This document shows, one piece after another, positions 1 through 9,400 of a stretch of DNA of 64,000 nucleotides. The DNA lies in NCBI GenBank assembly GCA_035448825.1, contig DAOTJS010000008.1, positions 1-64,000 on the forward strand, given 5' to 3'. Positions within the stretch are counted from its first letter, which is position 1, and each line of letters begins with the position of its first letter. Position numbers and translations under genes: made by a program. The stretch comes from JAGNGI01 sp035448825. Its GTDB lineage: Bacteria; Fidelibacterota; UBA2242. A model generated the notes under the pieces. The model saw only the letters and a list, made by a program, of their open reading frames with translations. It made no database searches and was not told where the DNA came from.

Positions 1-343
1 GAGGATGAAATTTTCCGCGATAGGGAAATAGTCCATGGGTAGCATAACCAGTAGAAAAAGTACCGTTTTCGAAATAATTTTTGGTGACGTTGGTTCGGTT
101 GTCAATTAGCCCCTTGGAAGTTTGGTTATACATTAAATAGTGCGTCGTGAATTTACCGTCGATTGATTGAATATAGGCCGAACGTTCAGTAATTTGGTTT
201 GTTGAAAGGCTTTTATATTCGAGGAAAGCCAACTCGAGTTCAAATAATTCAGTAACAGATGGTAAAAGAGTTACATTTTTATCGAATAGAAGCTCTACGC
301 AGGTTGGTAATTTATAGAATGAATAGTTTTCCAAATTTTTCAT
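1..343 (-). CDS. DNA methyltransferase, N-terminal fragment (runs off the left edge)
   Basis: Only the first 114 residues are visible; the gene continues beyond base 1. The ATG at 343 has a purine-rich AAAAGG just upstream, at short spacing. The fragment ends in TGYATHGLFPYRGKFHP. From memory, this HGxxPYRGKFxP signature lies early in a group of N6-adenine/N4-cytosine DNA methyltransferases, before the SAM-binding and catalytic motifs. Those motifs would lie outside the window, so catalytic competence and target base cannot be judged. It could be a solitary methylase or part of a restriction-modification locus. No restriction gene is visible on this side, because the next gene is thyX on the same strand 261 bp away. 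The family call rests on one motif. Confidence 0.55.
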   Translation of the reverse strand, partial: MKNLENYSFYKLPTCVELLFDKNVTLLPSVTELFELELAFLEYKSLSTNQITERSAYIQSIDGKFTTHYLMYNQTSKGLIDNRTNVTKNYFENGTFSTGYATHGLFPYRGKFHP

Positions 344-603
344 AACCTTTTACTATCAATAGATAAAGCCATTTCACCCATTTTCAATTCACCTTTTCCA
401 CCCTTGTAATTTGCCTTATTTGTGAGCAGTAATCAAGCGCTTTTTAATTGCACCTTAGACCGATTGAAATTGGATGGGTGATTTTATAAATTAACGGTGA
501 AACAAATGTTTTCATAGCTTGCCTTTCCTTTATGATTTAAAAAACATCTAAAGGCGAACCATTTTTCATCTTTTACCCCACTTTTTGAGGTGCTTCTGTA
601 CCA

Positions 604-1452
604 TTATTTATTATTTGGATCACCGATAATTGTCCTTAATTTGGCTTCGTATTCGTTTTTGCGAGTACCATTTAAATTATGTTCCTGGCCGCGCAAATTG
701 GCGGCTAAAGCCTGGATTTCCTGTCCGGAAAAGTGTACCGCGTTGATAATATGCGTTTCGAACGCCTTGAAAGCCAACGGTGCAACTGCCCGCGTAATAT
801 CGGCAATGACATTGGCATATTGCTGGATCTCCCATTGGGCGTGTTCATCCATCCTCAATTCCAGAAAGTGAAAAAGATTATGGAGGTCAATCTGCCAGTA
901 CCATTGAGTATATAACGAAAGCGGCAGATTTATGCGCGCCAGTTCTCGGGCAATATCGTCAGCCAACATTTTTTGATAGTCGTCATAAGCCGCTTGCTGG
1001 CCTTTAATTAAAATATCCAGAACTTTTTGCCTTAGATGCGCAGGGACTTCCTGTGGATCGCGCCCCTGGCGATTATCTTTATTTTGAAATTGAATAGCGG
1101 ATTCCTCAGGGAGGTAAAATTCGTCCTCCATTACGCTATACCGTCCGGAAATCTCATTAACTCGTGCCGCGCGATGGCGAATCCATTGTCGGGCCACGAA
1201 GATTGGCATTTTGCAATGAAATGTTAAAACCACCTGCTCGAAGGGCGAAGTATGCTGGTGACGCATCAAGTAATCAATCAGCGCTTCGTCTTCACGCACC
1301 GATTTGGTCCCCTTGCCGTATGAAACTCGGGCACTTTGCACAATCCGACTGTCGCCTCCCATATAGTCCACCAGGCGGACGAACCCATGATCGAGGACTT
1401 TGATTTCCTTGTCCAGAAGTGCTTCGGCTTCTGGAACTACTATATGCGCCAT
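604..1452 (-). CDS. thyX: flavin-dependent thymidylate synthase ThyX
   Basis: ThyX makes dTMP from dUMP using FAD, NADPH and methylene-tetrahydrofolate, replacing ThyA. The 282-residue product carries the family signature RHRx7S as RHRAARVNEISGRYS at about residues 92-106, and an upstream HTSPFEQ segment (67-73) typical of the flavin-binding region. Length is usual for the family. The ATG at 1452 follows a GGGAGAA ribosome-binding site. The gene is divergent from lepA, and the 145 bp between them must hold both promoters. Three near-identical AT-rich decamers sit directly upstream of the ribosome-binding site. No thyA is seen in the window. Confidence 0.95.
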   Translation of the reverse strand: MAHIVVPEAEALLDKEIKVLDHGFVRLVDYMGGDSRIVQSARVSYGKGTKSVREDEALIDYLMRHQHTSPFEQVVLTFHCKMPIFVARQWIRHRAARVNEISGRYSVMEDEFYLPEESAIQFQNKDNRQGRDPQEVPAHLRQKVLDILIKGQQAAYDDYQKMLADDIARELARINLPLSLYTQWYWQIDLHNLFHFLELRMDEHAQWEIQQYANVIADITRAVAPLAFKAFETHIINAVHFSGQEIQALAANLRGQEHNLNGTRKNEYEAKLRTIIGDPNNK

Positions 1453-1466
1453 TTAAGTTCTCCCTA

Positions 1467-1496
1467 TAATAAATTTTAATAAACTTTAATAATTTA
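1467..1496. repeat. three AT-rich decamers upstream of thyX
   Basis: Three consecutive 10-bp units, TAATAAATTT, TAATAAACTT and TAATAATTTA, lie directly upstream of the thyX ribosome-binding site, in its presumed 5' leader. The low complexity of AT-rich DNA makes chance possible. The 10-bp period recurs at 24714-24843 and 28241-28300 with different units. Confidence 0.4.
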
Positions 1497-1597
1497 TAAA
1501 ATTCACCTCTACTACAGAAATCGGAATTTCTCAAAATATATAGAAGCTATGTAGGATTTTTTGTTAATCAGGCTACAATTACTGTAAATTCCTCGAC

Positions 1598-3394
1598 GTG
1601 GAACTTAATATTCGCAACTTTTGTATTATCGCTCATATTGATCATGGTAAATCAACCCTGGCCGACCGTATGCTCGAATATACCGGTACCGTCAGCCGAC
1701 GAGAAATGAAGGATCAAGTCCTAGATAATATGGATCTGGAGCGCGAGCGTGGCATTACCATCAAGAGTCATCCGATTCAGATGAATTATCAAGCTCCCGA
1801 TGGGAATACCTATATTTTAAATTTGATTGACACCCCAGGACACGTGGACTTTTCCTATGAAGTATCGCGTAGTCTGGCGGCTTGCGAGGGCGCTTTGCTT
1901 TTGGTAGATGCTTCCCAGGGAGTTGAAGCTCAGACGGTCAGCAATGCTTATCTCGCTATCGAAAACAATCTGGCAATTATACCGGTAATCAATAAGATAG
2001 ATTTACCGGGGGCTATGATTCCGGAAGCCAAACGTCAAATTATGGATTTGATCGGCTGTGATGAAAGCGAAATAATTCTGACCAGCGCTAAGAGCGGTGT
2101 CGGAATTGAAGAGATTTTCGAAGCCATCATTAAGCGCATTCCACCACCTAAATCTAAATCGAATAAACCGCTAAGAGCCTTGATTTTTGACTCGGTTTTT
2201 GACTCGTTTCGTGGTGCCATTCCTTATATCCGAGTTTTTGAAGGTGAGGTGCGTCCAGGCGATTGGATTCGCTTCTTTGCAAACAGTTCCAGTCATGAAG
2301 TTTCGGAAGTCGGCATCTTCAAAATGCAAAGGCATAAAACTGAGAAATTGAGTTCTGGTGATGTGGGCTATTTAGTGGCGGGTGTCAAAGATATTTCGAA
2401 TGTTAAAGTCGGCGACACGATTACCTTGAAAAACAATCCAGCCAGCGAACCTTTGCCTGGCTATCGGGTTATTAAGCCGGTAGTTTTCAGCGGTATGTAC
2501 CCGGTTGCGGCGGAGGATTTTGAAGATTTGCGTTCATCGTTGGAAAAAATGAAATTGAACGACTCCAGTTTGATTTACGAACCGGAAACTTCAACGGCGC
2601 TCGGCTTTGGCTTTCGCTGTGGCTATCTGGGACTATTACATATGGAAATCGTTCAGGAACGTCTGGAACGTGAATTCAATCTGAATTTGATCACCACAAT
2701 GCCCAACGTCGAGTATCAGGCTTTATTGAAATCCGGCGAAGTTATCGAAATAGATAATCCAACCAAAATGCCGGAAATGGGCGAAATTGCCGAATTACGC
2801 GAGCCATACGTACGAGCAGAAATTATCGTGCCCACTACCTATCTTGGCAGCGTGCTAAAACTTTGTCAGGATAAACGCGGCATTTACAAAACCACTAAAT
2901 ATCTCGACGTTACGAAAGTGCAAATCCAGTACGAATTGCCTTTAGCCGAAATCATTTTCGATTTTTACGATAAACTCAAATCAGTTTCACGCGGTTACGC
3001 TTCCTTCGATTACGAACCAATTGGCTATCGAGCTGGTGACCTGGTAAAAGTTGACATTTTGATTTCCGGCGAACCGGTTGATGCGTTATCGTTTATAGTT
3101 CATCGCGACAAAGCTTATGCTCACGGTCGCAACCTTTGCGCCAAACTTAAAGAATTAATCCCGCGCCAGATGTTCGAATTGGTGGTCCAAGCTGCCATCG
3201 GCTCTAAAGTAATTGCCCGGGAATCAAAAGGTCCCCTGCGCAAAAATGTGACTGCCAAATGTTACGGCGGCGATATTACCCGCAAACGCAAACTCCTCGA
3301 AAAGCAAAAAGAAGGCAAGAAACGGATGAAGCAAATCGGCCGAGTCGAGGTGCCGCAAGAAGCTTTTCTCGCCGTCCTGAAGATGGAACACTGA
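1598..3394 (+). CDS. lepA: elongation factor 4 (LepA), ribosome back-translocase GTPase
   Basis: LepA is a translational GTPase that acts on stalled or misassembled ribosomes. The 598-residue protein has the G1 loop AHIDHGKST near residue 12, the G2/G3 region with DTPGH, and NKIDLPGA as G4. It ends with the LepA-specific C-terminal domain (GGDITRKRKLLEKQ), which separates it from EF-G. Length matches the family (about 600). The start is the GTG at 1598, because homologues begin only a few residues before IRNFCIIAHIDHGKST. No Shine-Dalgarno sequence is visible. TTGTTA (1561-1566) and TAAATT (1585-1590) would place the transcription start almost on the GTG, so a leaderless mRNA is possible. Confidence 0.97.
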   Translation: MELNIRNFCIIAHIDHGKSTLADRMLEYTGTVSRREMKDQVLDNMDLERERGITIKSHPIQMNYQAPDGNTYILNLIDTPGHVDFSYEVSRSLAACEGALLLVDASQGVEAQTVSNAYLAIENNLAIIPVINKIDLPGAMIPEAKRQIMDLIGCDESEIILTSAKSGVGIEEIFEAIIKRIPPPKSKSNKPLRALIFDSVFDSFRGAIPYIRVFEGEVRPGDWIRFFANSSSHEVSEVGIFKMQRHKTEKLSSGDVGYLVAGVKDISNVKVGDTITLKNNPASEPLPGYRVIKPVVFSGMYPVAAEDFEDLRSSLEKMKLNDSSLIYEPETSTALGFGFRCGYLGLLHMEIVQERLEREFNLNLITTMPNVEYQALLKSGEVIEIDNPTKMPEMGEIAELREPYVRAEIIVPTTYLGSVLKLCQDKRGIYKTTKYLDVTKVQIQYELPLAEIIFDFYDKLKSVSRGYASFDYEPIGYRAGDLVKVDILISGEPVDALSFIVHRDKAYAHGRNLCAKLKELIPRQMFELVVQAAIGSKVIARESKGPLRKNVTAKCYGGDITRKRKLLEKQKEGKKRMKQIGRVEVPQEAFLAVLKMEH

Positions 3395-3452
3395 TTCACT
3401 GGTTATGATTTTTGCCCGCTTCTCTATTCGAAAATTCCGGCCTTAAATCGAG

Positions 3453-4163
3453 ATGTCTATTCTAAAAACTTACTGGAACTATGCTAAAAATCCCTTTTAC
3501 AGCATCATTTTTGCTCTGCCGTTATTATTTGCCTACGAAATTTTGATATTTACTTTCAATCACTCGGATATTATCGGGTTGCGGAATGGAGCGGATGTAT
3601 TATTTCGGCAATTTTTCGCGATTTTTAACGTCTATGGCTTTTATGTGGTTGGATTAGTAGTTTTACTGGCTTTAATGATCGCCTATCACTTCAATTTTAG
3701 AGGCAAGAAAAAGCCGAATTTCGAACCTCGATTTTTTATCCTGATGACCTTGGAAAGCATTTTATATGCGTTGGTTATGTATTTCGGTATAACTCAGATC
3801 GGTGGCATTCTAATGTTGTCTGGAAGCGGTCAAACGACTCGCGAGATGATCGTTCTGGCGCTGGGCGCCGGAGTCTATGAGGAATTCATTTTCCGGGTAA
3901 TTTTAATCACCGGATTTCTGTTTTTCTTAAAGGATATACTGAAACTACCGGAAGCGCTGGCTATTTCGCTGGCAATGATCGGAGCGGCATTTATTTTTGC
4001 CATATTTCATTATATTGGTCCTTTTGGTGAGGTTTTTTATCTCAAGACTTTCATTTTGCGTTTTGGCGCCGGACTGTTTCTATCGCTACTTTACATATTT
4101 CGCGGATACGGCATCACGGCTTATACCCATACAATATATGATTTGATCATGATCGTTTTATAA
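3453..4163 (+). CDS. CPBP-family intramembrane metalloprotease
   Basis: A 236-residue polytopic membrane protein of the CPBP (CAAX protease/bacteriocin-processing, Abi) family. The metal-binding motifs are intact: EExxxR as EEFIFR at residues 143-148, FxxxH as FAIFH ending at His186, and a further His226 in YTHTIYD. About six hydrophobic segments are visible (around 17-34, 60-80, 97-120, 148-160, 170-188 and 200-217). It lies 58 bp after lepA and may be cotranscribed with it. Bacterial members are mostly uncharacterised membrane proteases; the substrate cannot be inferred. The ATG start lacks a strong ribosome-binding site. Confidence 0.85.
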   Translation: MSILKTYWNYAKNPFYSIIFALPLLFAYEILIFTFNHSDIIGLRNGADVLFRQFFAIFNVYGFYVVGLVVLLALMIAYHFNFRGKKKPNFEPRFFILMTLESILYALVMYFGITQIGGILMLSGSGQTTREMIVLALGAGVYEEFIFRVILITGFLFFLKDILKLPEALAISLAMIGAAFIFAIFHYIGPFGEVFYLKTFILRFGAGLFLSLLYIFRGYGITAYTHTIYDLIMIVL

Positions 4164-4312
4164 AATGGGAATAAGAAACAGGGGAATAAATAAAATTTTT
4201 AATTATGAAATGATCTACTCGCTTTTCTTAGAACAAAAAATATTGCCAAACTCTGTGCTCTTTTTTACTAAATAAACGTGGATAAATCCTGTCAATTTCA
4301 TCTAAAATCTTG

Positions 4313-4402
4313 CGGAGAGACAGGGATTCGAACCCTGGGTACCGCTTTTGGCAGTACAACTGCTTAGCAGGCAGCTGCCTTCAGCCGCTCGGCCATCTCT
4401 CC
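4313..4402 (-). tRNA. tRNA-Ser (anticodon GCU)
   Basis: The minus strand folds as a class II tRNA of 90 nt. The acceptor stem is GGAGAGA/TCTCTCC and the anticodon stem GCTGC/GCAGT with loop CTGCTAA, giving anticodon GCU, which reads AGC and AGU. The long variable arm is GTACTGC/GCGGTAC with a CAAAA loop, and the T arm is CAGGG-TTCGAAT-CCCTG. The discriminator is G, as in serine tRNAs. The 3' CCA is not encoded. The gene lies opposite and between the CPBP protease and acyl-CoA synthetase genes; the other 5' and 3' flanks of this 318-bp gap show nothing clear. Confidence 0.97.
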
Positions 4403-4481
4403 TCTAAAAATCGCGATAATAAAAACTGGCTGAATTTATTGAATTAATTCTTTAAATTCAAATTACATTTTGGAGGTAAAT

Positions 4482-6293
4482 ATGAATCCTTTAGTAATTT
4501 CACACAGGTTTTTTGAGAATGTAAAGAAGTATCCCGATAAGCCGGCTCTTCTGTCCAAAGTTGACGGCCAGTACCGACCGGTTTTATACCGGGATTTAGG
4601 AGAAATTGTTAAAGCAGTGGCATTGGCGCTGGATTCGTGGGGATTTCGCAAAGGCGATCGCGTAGCGATTTTGTCCGATAACCGCGAAGAATGGATTATG
4701 TCCGATATGGCTAATCAATCTATCGGAGCAATATCCGTTCCGATTTATCCAACCCTGGTTAGTAGTCAGATAGGGCAGTTATTCAAACATTCCGAGCCAC
4801 GAGTTCTATTTGTAGCTAATGGCACCTTGCTAAAAAAGGCTATGGTTACCGGTTACCAATTTGAACATATTGTGATTTATGATCCTGATCCGGAACTACC
4901 GCAAGCGATAGCTTTTGCCGATGCGCAGGAAATAGGGCGCAAGCTGGATGCCAAAAATCCAGAGGCTTTTCCAGCTCTTCTTAATGCCGTCGAACCCGAG
5001 GACGTCGCCTGTATCAATTACACCTCCGGTACTACCGGAGCACCTAAAGGGGCACTTTTAACCCATAAAAATTTTGCCAAGGATGTTGACAATTGTGTCG
5101 GAATAATGAAAATGGTTCCGGAAGACCGCTTTCTGTCATTTCTACCGCTTAGTCACGTGCTGGAAAGGATGGGTGGATACTATACGCCTATGTTTATGGG
5201 CAACACCATCGGCTTTGCCGAGAGTATTGATACGGTCGTTCAAAATATGGCGGAAGTTCAGCCGACGATTCTGGTCAGTGTACCACGTCTGTTCGAAAAG
5301 ATTTACGCAACGGTGATGTCTCAAGTAGAATCCGGTTCGGCCATAACGAAAAAGGTTTTTTTCTGGGCACTGAAAGCTGGTAAAAACCGTATGAATTCCT
5401 ATGTTAATAAAACGCCTTTGACCGGATGGCAAAAGAGGAAAATCAAAATCGCCGATAAGTTGGTGTTCAACAAACTGCAGAAAACAACTGGTGGTAAAAT
5501 CCAGCGGTTTGTCTCCGGTGGCGCACCGCTTTCTAAGGAAATTGCCGAGTTTTTATTCTCGGCCGGTTTGCCAGTTCTGGAAGGTTACGGTTTGACCGAA
5601 ACCAGTCCGGTAGTAACTCTGAATGGTCCCGATAAGGTTCGTCTGGGTTCGGTCGGAGTCGCAATTCCGGAAACTGAATTTAAAATTGCGGAAGATAGTG
5701 AAATTCTTGTTCGTGGCCCACAAGTAATGAAGGGCTATTACAAAGACGAAGCGGCTACTCGGGAAATACTAGACAAGGATGGTTTTTTACATACCGGCGA
5801 TATAGGTCATTTCGATGAGGATGGCTTTTTATTCATCACCGATCGTAAAAAGAATATCCTGATCACGGCCGGAGGCAAGAATGTTGCCCCCCAACCGATC
5901 GAGGATGCGATTAAATTAAGTCCCTACATTTCCGAAGCGGTGTTGTTTGGCGATCGGCGCAGTTATATTGTTGCTTTGGTAACGCTTGACCAAAATGCAG
6001 TTAAAAAATGGGCGGAAACTCAACACCTTTCCTTTGATAATTATGCTGATTTTATTCATCGGCCGGAATTGACTACTCTGATCGCCAATGAAATTGAAAG
6101 ACAAACTGCTCACTTTTCCCGCTTCGAAAAAGTGAAAAAGTTTCGTATTATTCCTGAAGATTTCACGATCGAATCCGGCGAATTGACTCCCTCTTTGAAA
6201 GTCAAAAAGAAGGTCATATCTGAAAAATATGCTGATCTAATTGACGAAATGTATCGTGACCAGAGTCAGGAAAAAGCTCAGGATTTGGTTTAA
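4482..6293 (+). CDS. long-chain acyl-CoA synthetase (AMP-forming)
   Basis: It activates fatty acids to acyl-CoA through an acyl-adenylate. The 603-residue protein has the ANL-superfamily core motifs: the P-loop YTSGTTGAPKGALLTHK at about residues 180-196, the GYGLTETSPVV block, and HTGDIGHFDEDGFLFITDRKK leading into ILITAGGKNVAPQPIE. It resembles the FadD15 type of about 600 residues. The ATG at 4482 is chosen because GGAGG lies six bases upstream; a TTG four codons earlier is in frame but would overlap that site. Chain-length specificity cannot be read. It stands alone, bounded by a tRNA and a long hairpin. Confidence 0.93.
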   Translation: MNPLVISHRFFENVKKYPDKPALLSKVDGQYRPVLYRDLGEIVKAVALALDSWGFRKGDRVAILSDNREEWIMSDMANQSIGAISVPIYPTLVSSQIGQLFKHSEPRVLFVANGTLLKKAMVTGYQFEHIVIYDPDPELPQAIAFADAQEIGRKLDAKNPEAFPALLNAVEPEDVACINYTSGTTGAPKGALLTHKNFAKDVDNCVGIMKMVPEDRFLSFLPLSHVLERMGGYYTPMFMGNTIGFAESIDTVVQNMAEVQPTILVSVPRLFEKIYATVMSQVESGSAITKKVFFWALKAGKNRMNSYVNKTPLTGWQKRKIKIADKLVFNKLQKTTGGKIQRFVSGGAPLSKEIAEFLFSAGLPVLEGYGLTETSPVVTLNGPDKVRLGSVGVAIPETEFKIAEDSEILVRGPQVMKGYYKDEAATREILDKDGFLHTGDIGHFDEDGFLFITDRKKNILITAGGKNVAPQPIEDAIKLSPYISEAVLFGDRRSYIVALVTLDQNAVKKWAETQHLSFDNYADFIHRPELTTLIANEIERQTAHFSRFEKVKKFRIIPEDFTIESGELTPSLKVKKKVISEKYADLIDEMYRDQSQEKAQDLV

Positions 6294-6321
6294 TTTTCGT
6301 TTAGACGACATTTAATTTTTC

Positions 6322-6394
6322 AACTATCGGTCAATTACTGGTTAATCTTATCCTTTTAAACGGAACAACCAGTAATATTACCGATTAAATAGTT
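6322..6394. other. long imperfect hairpin after the acyl-CoA synthetase gene
   Basis: The arm ATTACTGGTT (6334-6343) pairs perfectly with AACCAGTAAT (6367-6376). The stem extends through CGGT/ACCG and AACTAT (6322-6327)/ATAGTT (6389-6394), interrupted by short internal loops. The apical loop is about 23 nt. There is no T-run on either side, so a classical intrinsic terminator is doubtful; it may stabilise an mRNA 3' end or be a protein-binding site. Confidence 0.5.
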
Positions 6395-6416
6395 CTGTGG
6401 ATAGTTTCTGACGATA

Positions 6417-6445
6417 TTGGAGAATTAAAAACACTTAGATAAATT
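6417..6445 (+). promoter_or_regulatory. candidate sigma70-like promoter for the tamB-like gene
   Basis: TTGGAG (6417-6422), a 17-bp spacer and TAAATT (6440-6445) lie just before the tamB-like TTG start at 6466. The -35 matches consensus only in part, so this is tentative. Confidence 0.35.
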
Positions 6446-6465
6446 TGTCCGGTGTTGAGGTTTTA

Positions 6466-9400
6466 TTGAAGAAAACAATCAAAATATCAATAATAGTCAT
6501 AATTGCGCTGGTCTTATTGATCAGCCTGACTGGGTTTTTAATTCTAAAAACCGATTCATGGAAAACAATTTTAGTTAGTTCTGCCAATCGGCAATTAATG
6601 CAGAACTTTAATCTCAAAATTGAGCCCGAAGGAATCAGCGGCAATATTTTCTATCAATTGAAATTTGACCGATTAAAAATAACAAATTCCAATCAAACCG
6701 AGTTGATCACACTGTCGGGTGTCAATTTGACCTATAATTTGAAAACATTACTTGGCCACAATCATATTCTAAATAAACTGAGTCTCGACACTATCAGGTT
6801 GGCATATCCCGCGAGCCTTGATTCCTTATTAGCCAGTCTTCCTGAAAAAAAGGATACGTTAACTCCTACTGGTAATTTCCAGATAGAAAATATCATAATG
6901 AATAAATGCCTCGTTGCCGACAGCCACTATCCCGAGAAAATTTTAGCGACCATTGATTCGCTCGACGGCTCATTGTCCCTAAAAGCCGATACAATTAATC
7001 TGCAGCTCAATTCGATCGCGTTTTATTTAAAAAAAATAGACGAGCATTTTGGTATTAAGCATACCGAAATAGCTATGGTCGGTAAATCATTGGAAATCAA
7101 AAATGGCCAAATAAGCAATCGTGGTACACTAGCGAAATTGAATGGCCGAATTTCATTGGAAAAACCATACGCCAGCCAGTTGAGGATCAATGTTATTGAC
7201 ATCAATCCTGGCGAAAGATTTCCCGCCCTCAGTCAGGTTTTCCAGAAAGACGATAGCTTCAATCTGAATGGAAAGGTTACCACTGCCGATAAATTAATCC
7301 AGATTGATCTTGATTTTTCCGGAAATTGGCGCGGTCAGGATTTGAAGGATGGTCGAATTGCCGGCAATATCAACGGTAAGCAGATTGACCTTTCAGAAAT
7401 AACTTTCAATAGTAATTTGGAACAACTACAGGGAACCGTTGCGGGTCGTTTAGACTCCAGCTTAATTGCCGATTTGCATTTTAGTGGAATAGATGTGAAT
7501 GCGTGGGGCTTATCGTCAATAAATACTAATTTGCAAGGCAATGTGCAAATTAAAACGATTGGTGCTATTCCGGATGTAGACCAATTTGATGTTAAAATAG
7601 ATTTGCAGGAAAGCAAGATTGCACCACTGGCTTTCAATCTGATTCAGGGAGAATTAGTCTATAAAGATGGATCGCTGACCATTTTGGATTCATTATACTG
7701 CTCACTTGGTGAAACTGAGGTGACAATCGAAGGCTCTGCCGATTTGAAAGGCAATAATATTGACGCCCGTGCTCATTTTTCAGCTTTAAATGCTGAGATG
7801 TTAGCTTCTGTGCTAAAAGTTGATACGTTGGTTGGAGTCGTTGACGGCTTTGTGGAAGCGACCGGAACTTTGACTGGTTTGGATTTGCGCGGCTGGTTTC
7901 ATGGTAAGCAGTTTGGCCTCCCAAATCTAAAGTTTGAAGAAAGTATGGCTCGGTTTGGTATTGTTGATGTCCGTACCAGGAAATACGGCGATATTTTCGT
8001 CGAAGCCACCGACTGCCAGACTAGTTTAATTCCCGAGAAGATACCTCTAACTTCGTTGATTATCCACCTGGATGGGGACACCACCAACATTCAGACTTTA
8101 AAAGCCGTCGGTGAAAATCTGGATGTGGAAGCCAAAGGCTACATCATTCAATTCACGGATTTTAATTTACGTAGTATCAAAATTTCGCGCGGTGGTAATG
8201 TTCTCCAGAATATTGATCCACTCGCCTTTTCATTGAAACAGGATACGATTAACATTGATGATGTCAGATTTCGTCTGAATGAAGGGAATTTGAGACTTTC
8301 AGGGCAGGTCGTTAAAGGTGAATTACAATCCGGCCGACTCGAATTTGCCAATCTTACGATTGATCCAATCAATACCTATTTAAAAGGTTCACAGGGCGTC
8401 GGAGGAGAACTCGAAGGCGTAGTGGCTTATAAAAGAGACTTGAAAGGGGCAAATTACGTCTATAAAATTAACCTGGACGATGCTAAACTAATTAACCAAA
8501 CTTTTAAAAACATACAACTTCGAGGCCAGCTGGACAATAATCGGCTCCAGATCGAAAACCTCTCGGTCAAAGACAGCGAAAATGGACTTCTTACGGGACG
8601 CGGTTTCTTGAGTTGTAATCTAAAAGCTAAAAACATACGATCATTTTTAGCCAGTCAGGATTCAATTGGTTTGACATTAGATTTCAATCGCTTTAACCTG
8701 AAAATTATCAATAATTATTTACCGAATCTAAATATTAGCGGGAAAATGGACGGGCAGGTGAACGTCTTTCACTACCTTGGTAATCCAAAAATGAATTGCA
8801 ATTTGGTAGTTAGTGACCCGGTTTTTGACAAACTGACTGGTAAGGAGCTAACTATTAAAGGTATTTACCAAAATGAGCGTTTCTCAATTACGGAAGCCAC
8901 ACTAGCGGATCAATATGGTAATACTCGTGGAAGGGGATATTTACCTTTTGCGATTAGTATTGTGCCGGCCCATTTTGCGGTTTTAAAGGAATCGCCGCTT
9001 AGTTTTAATTTTTCAATGAACACCTCATCGCCGACGTTTATGACTGCCTATTTAGATTTTCTGCAGGAGGTTCAAGGCGATGTCAGCCTCGCTCTGAGTA
9101 TTTCGGGTACACCAGAACGCCCGGTCCTATCCGGAAATGTTTCCGTCAAGGGAACTACCATTTACCTTAGCCTTCTTGAAAATCCTATTACTGGAATTGA
9201 CGGCAGTGCTTTGATAAAGGATAATATTTTTGAAATCGTCTCTTTGACTGGATACATGCAAAAATCACAGCCTTCCCGCGGCGTAGCCGGCTTTGGAAGT
9301 CGCCTGAAGTCTGTCACATGGGATGTTCTATTCCCACCTAAAATTAATTATGACCAACCTAATGTAGCAATTAATGGCACAATTGATTTTACTAAGTTAT

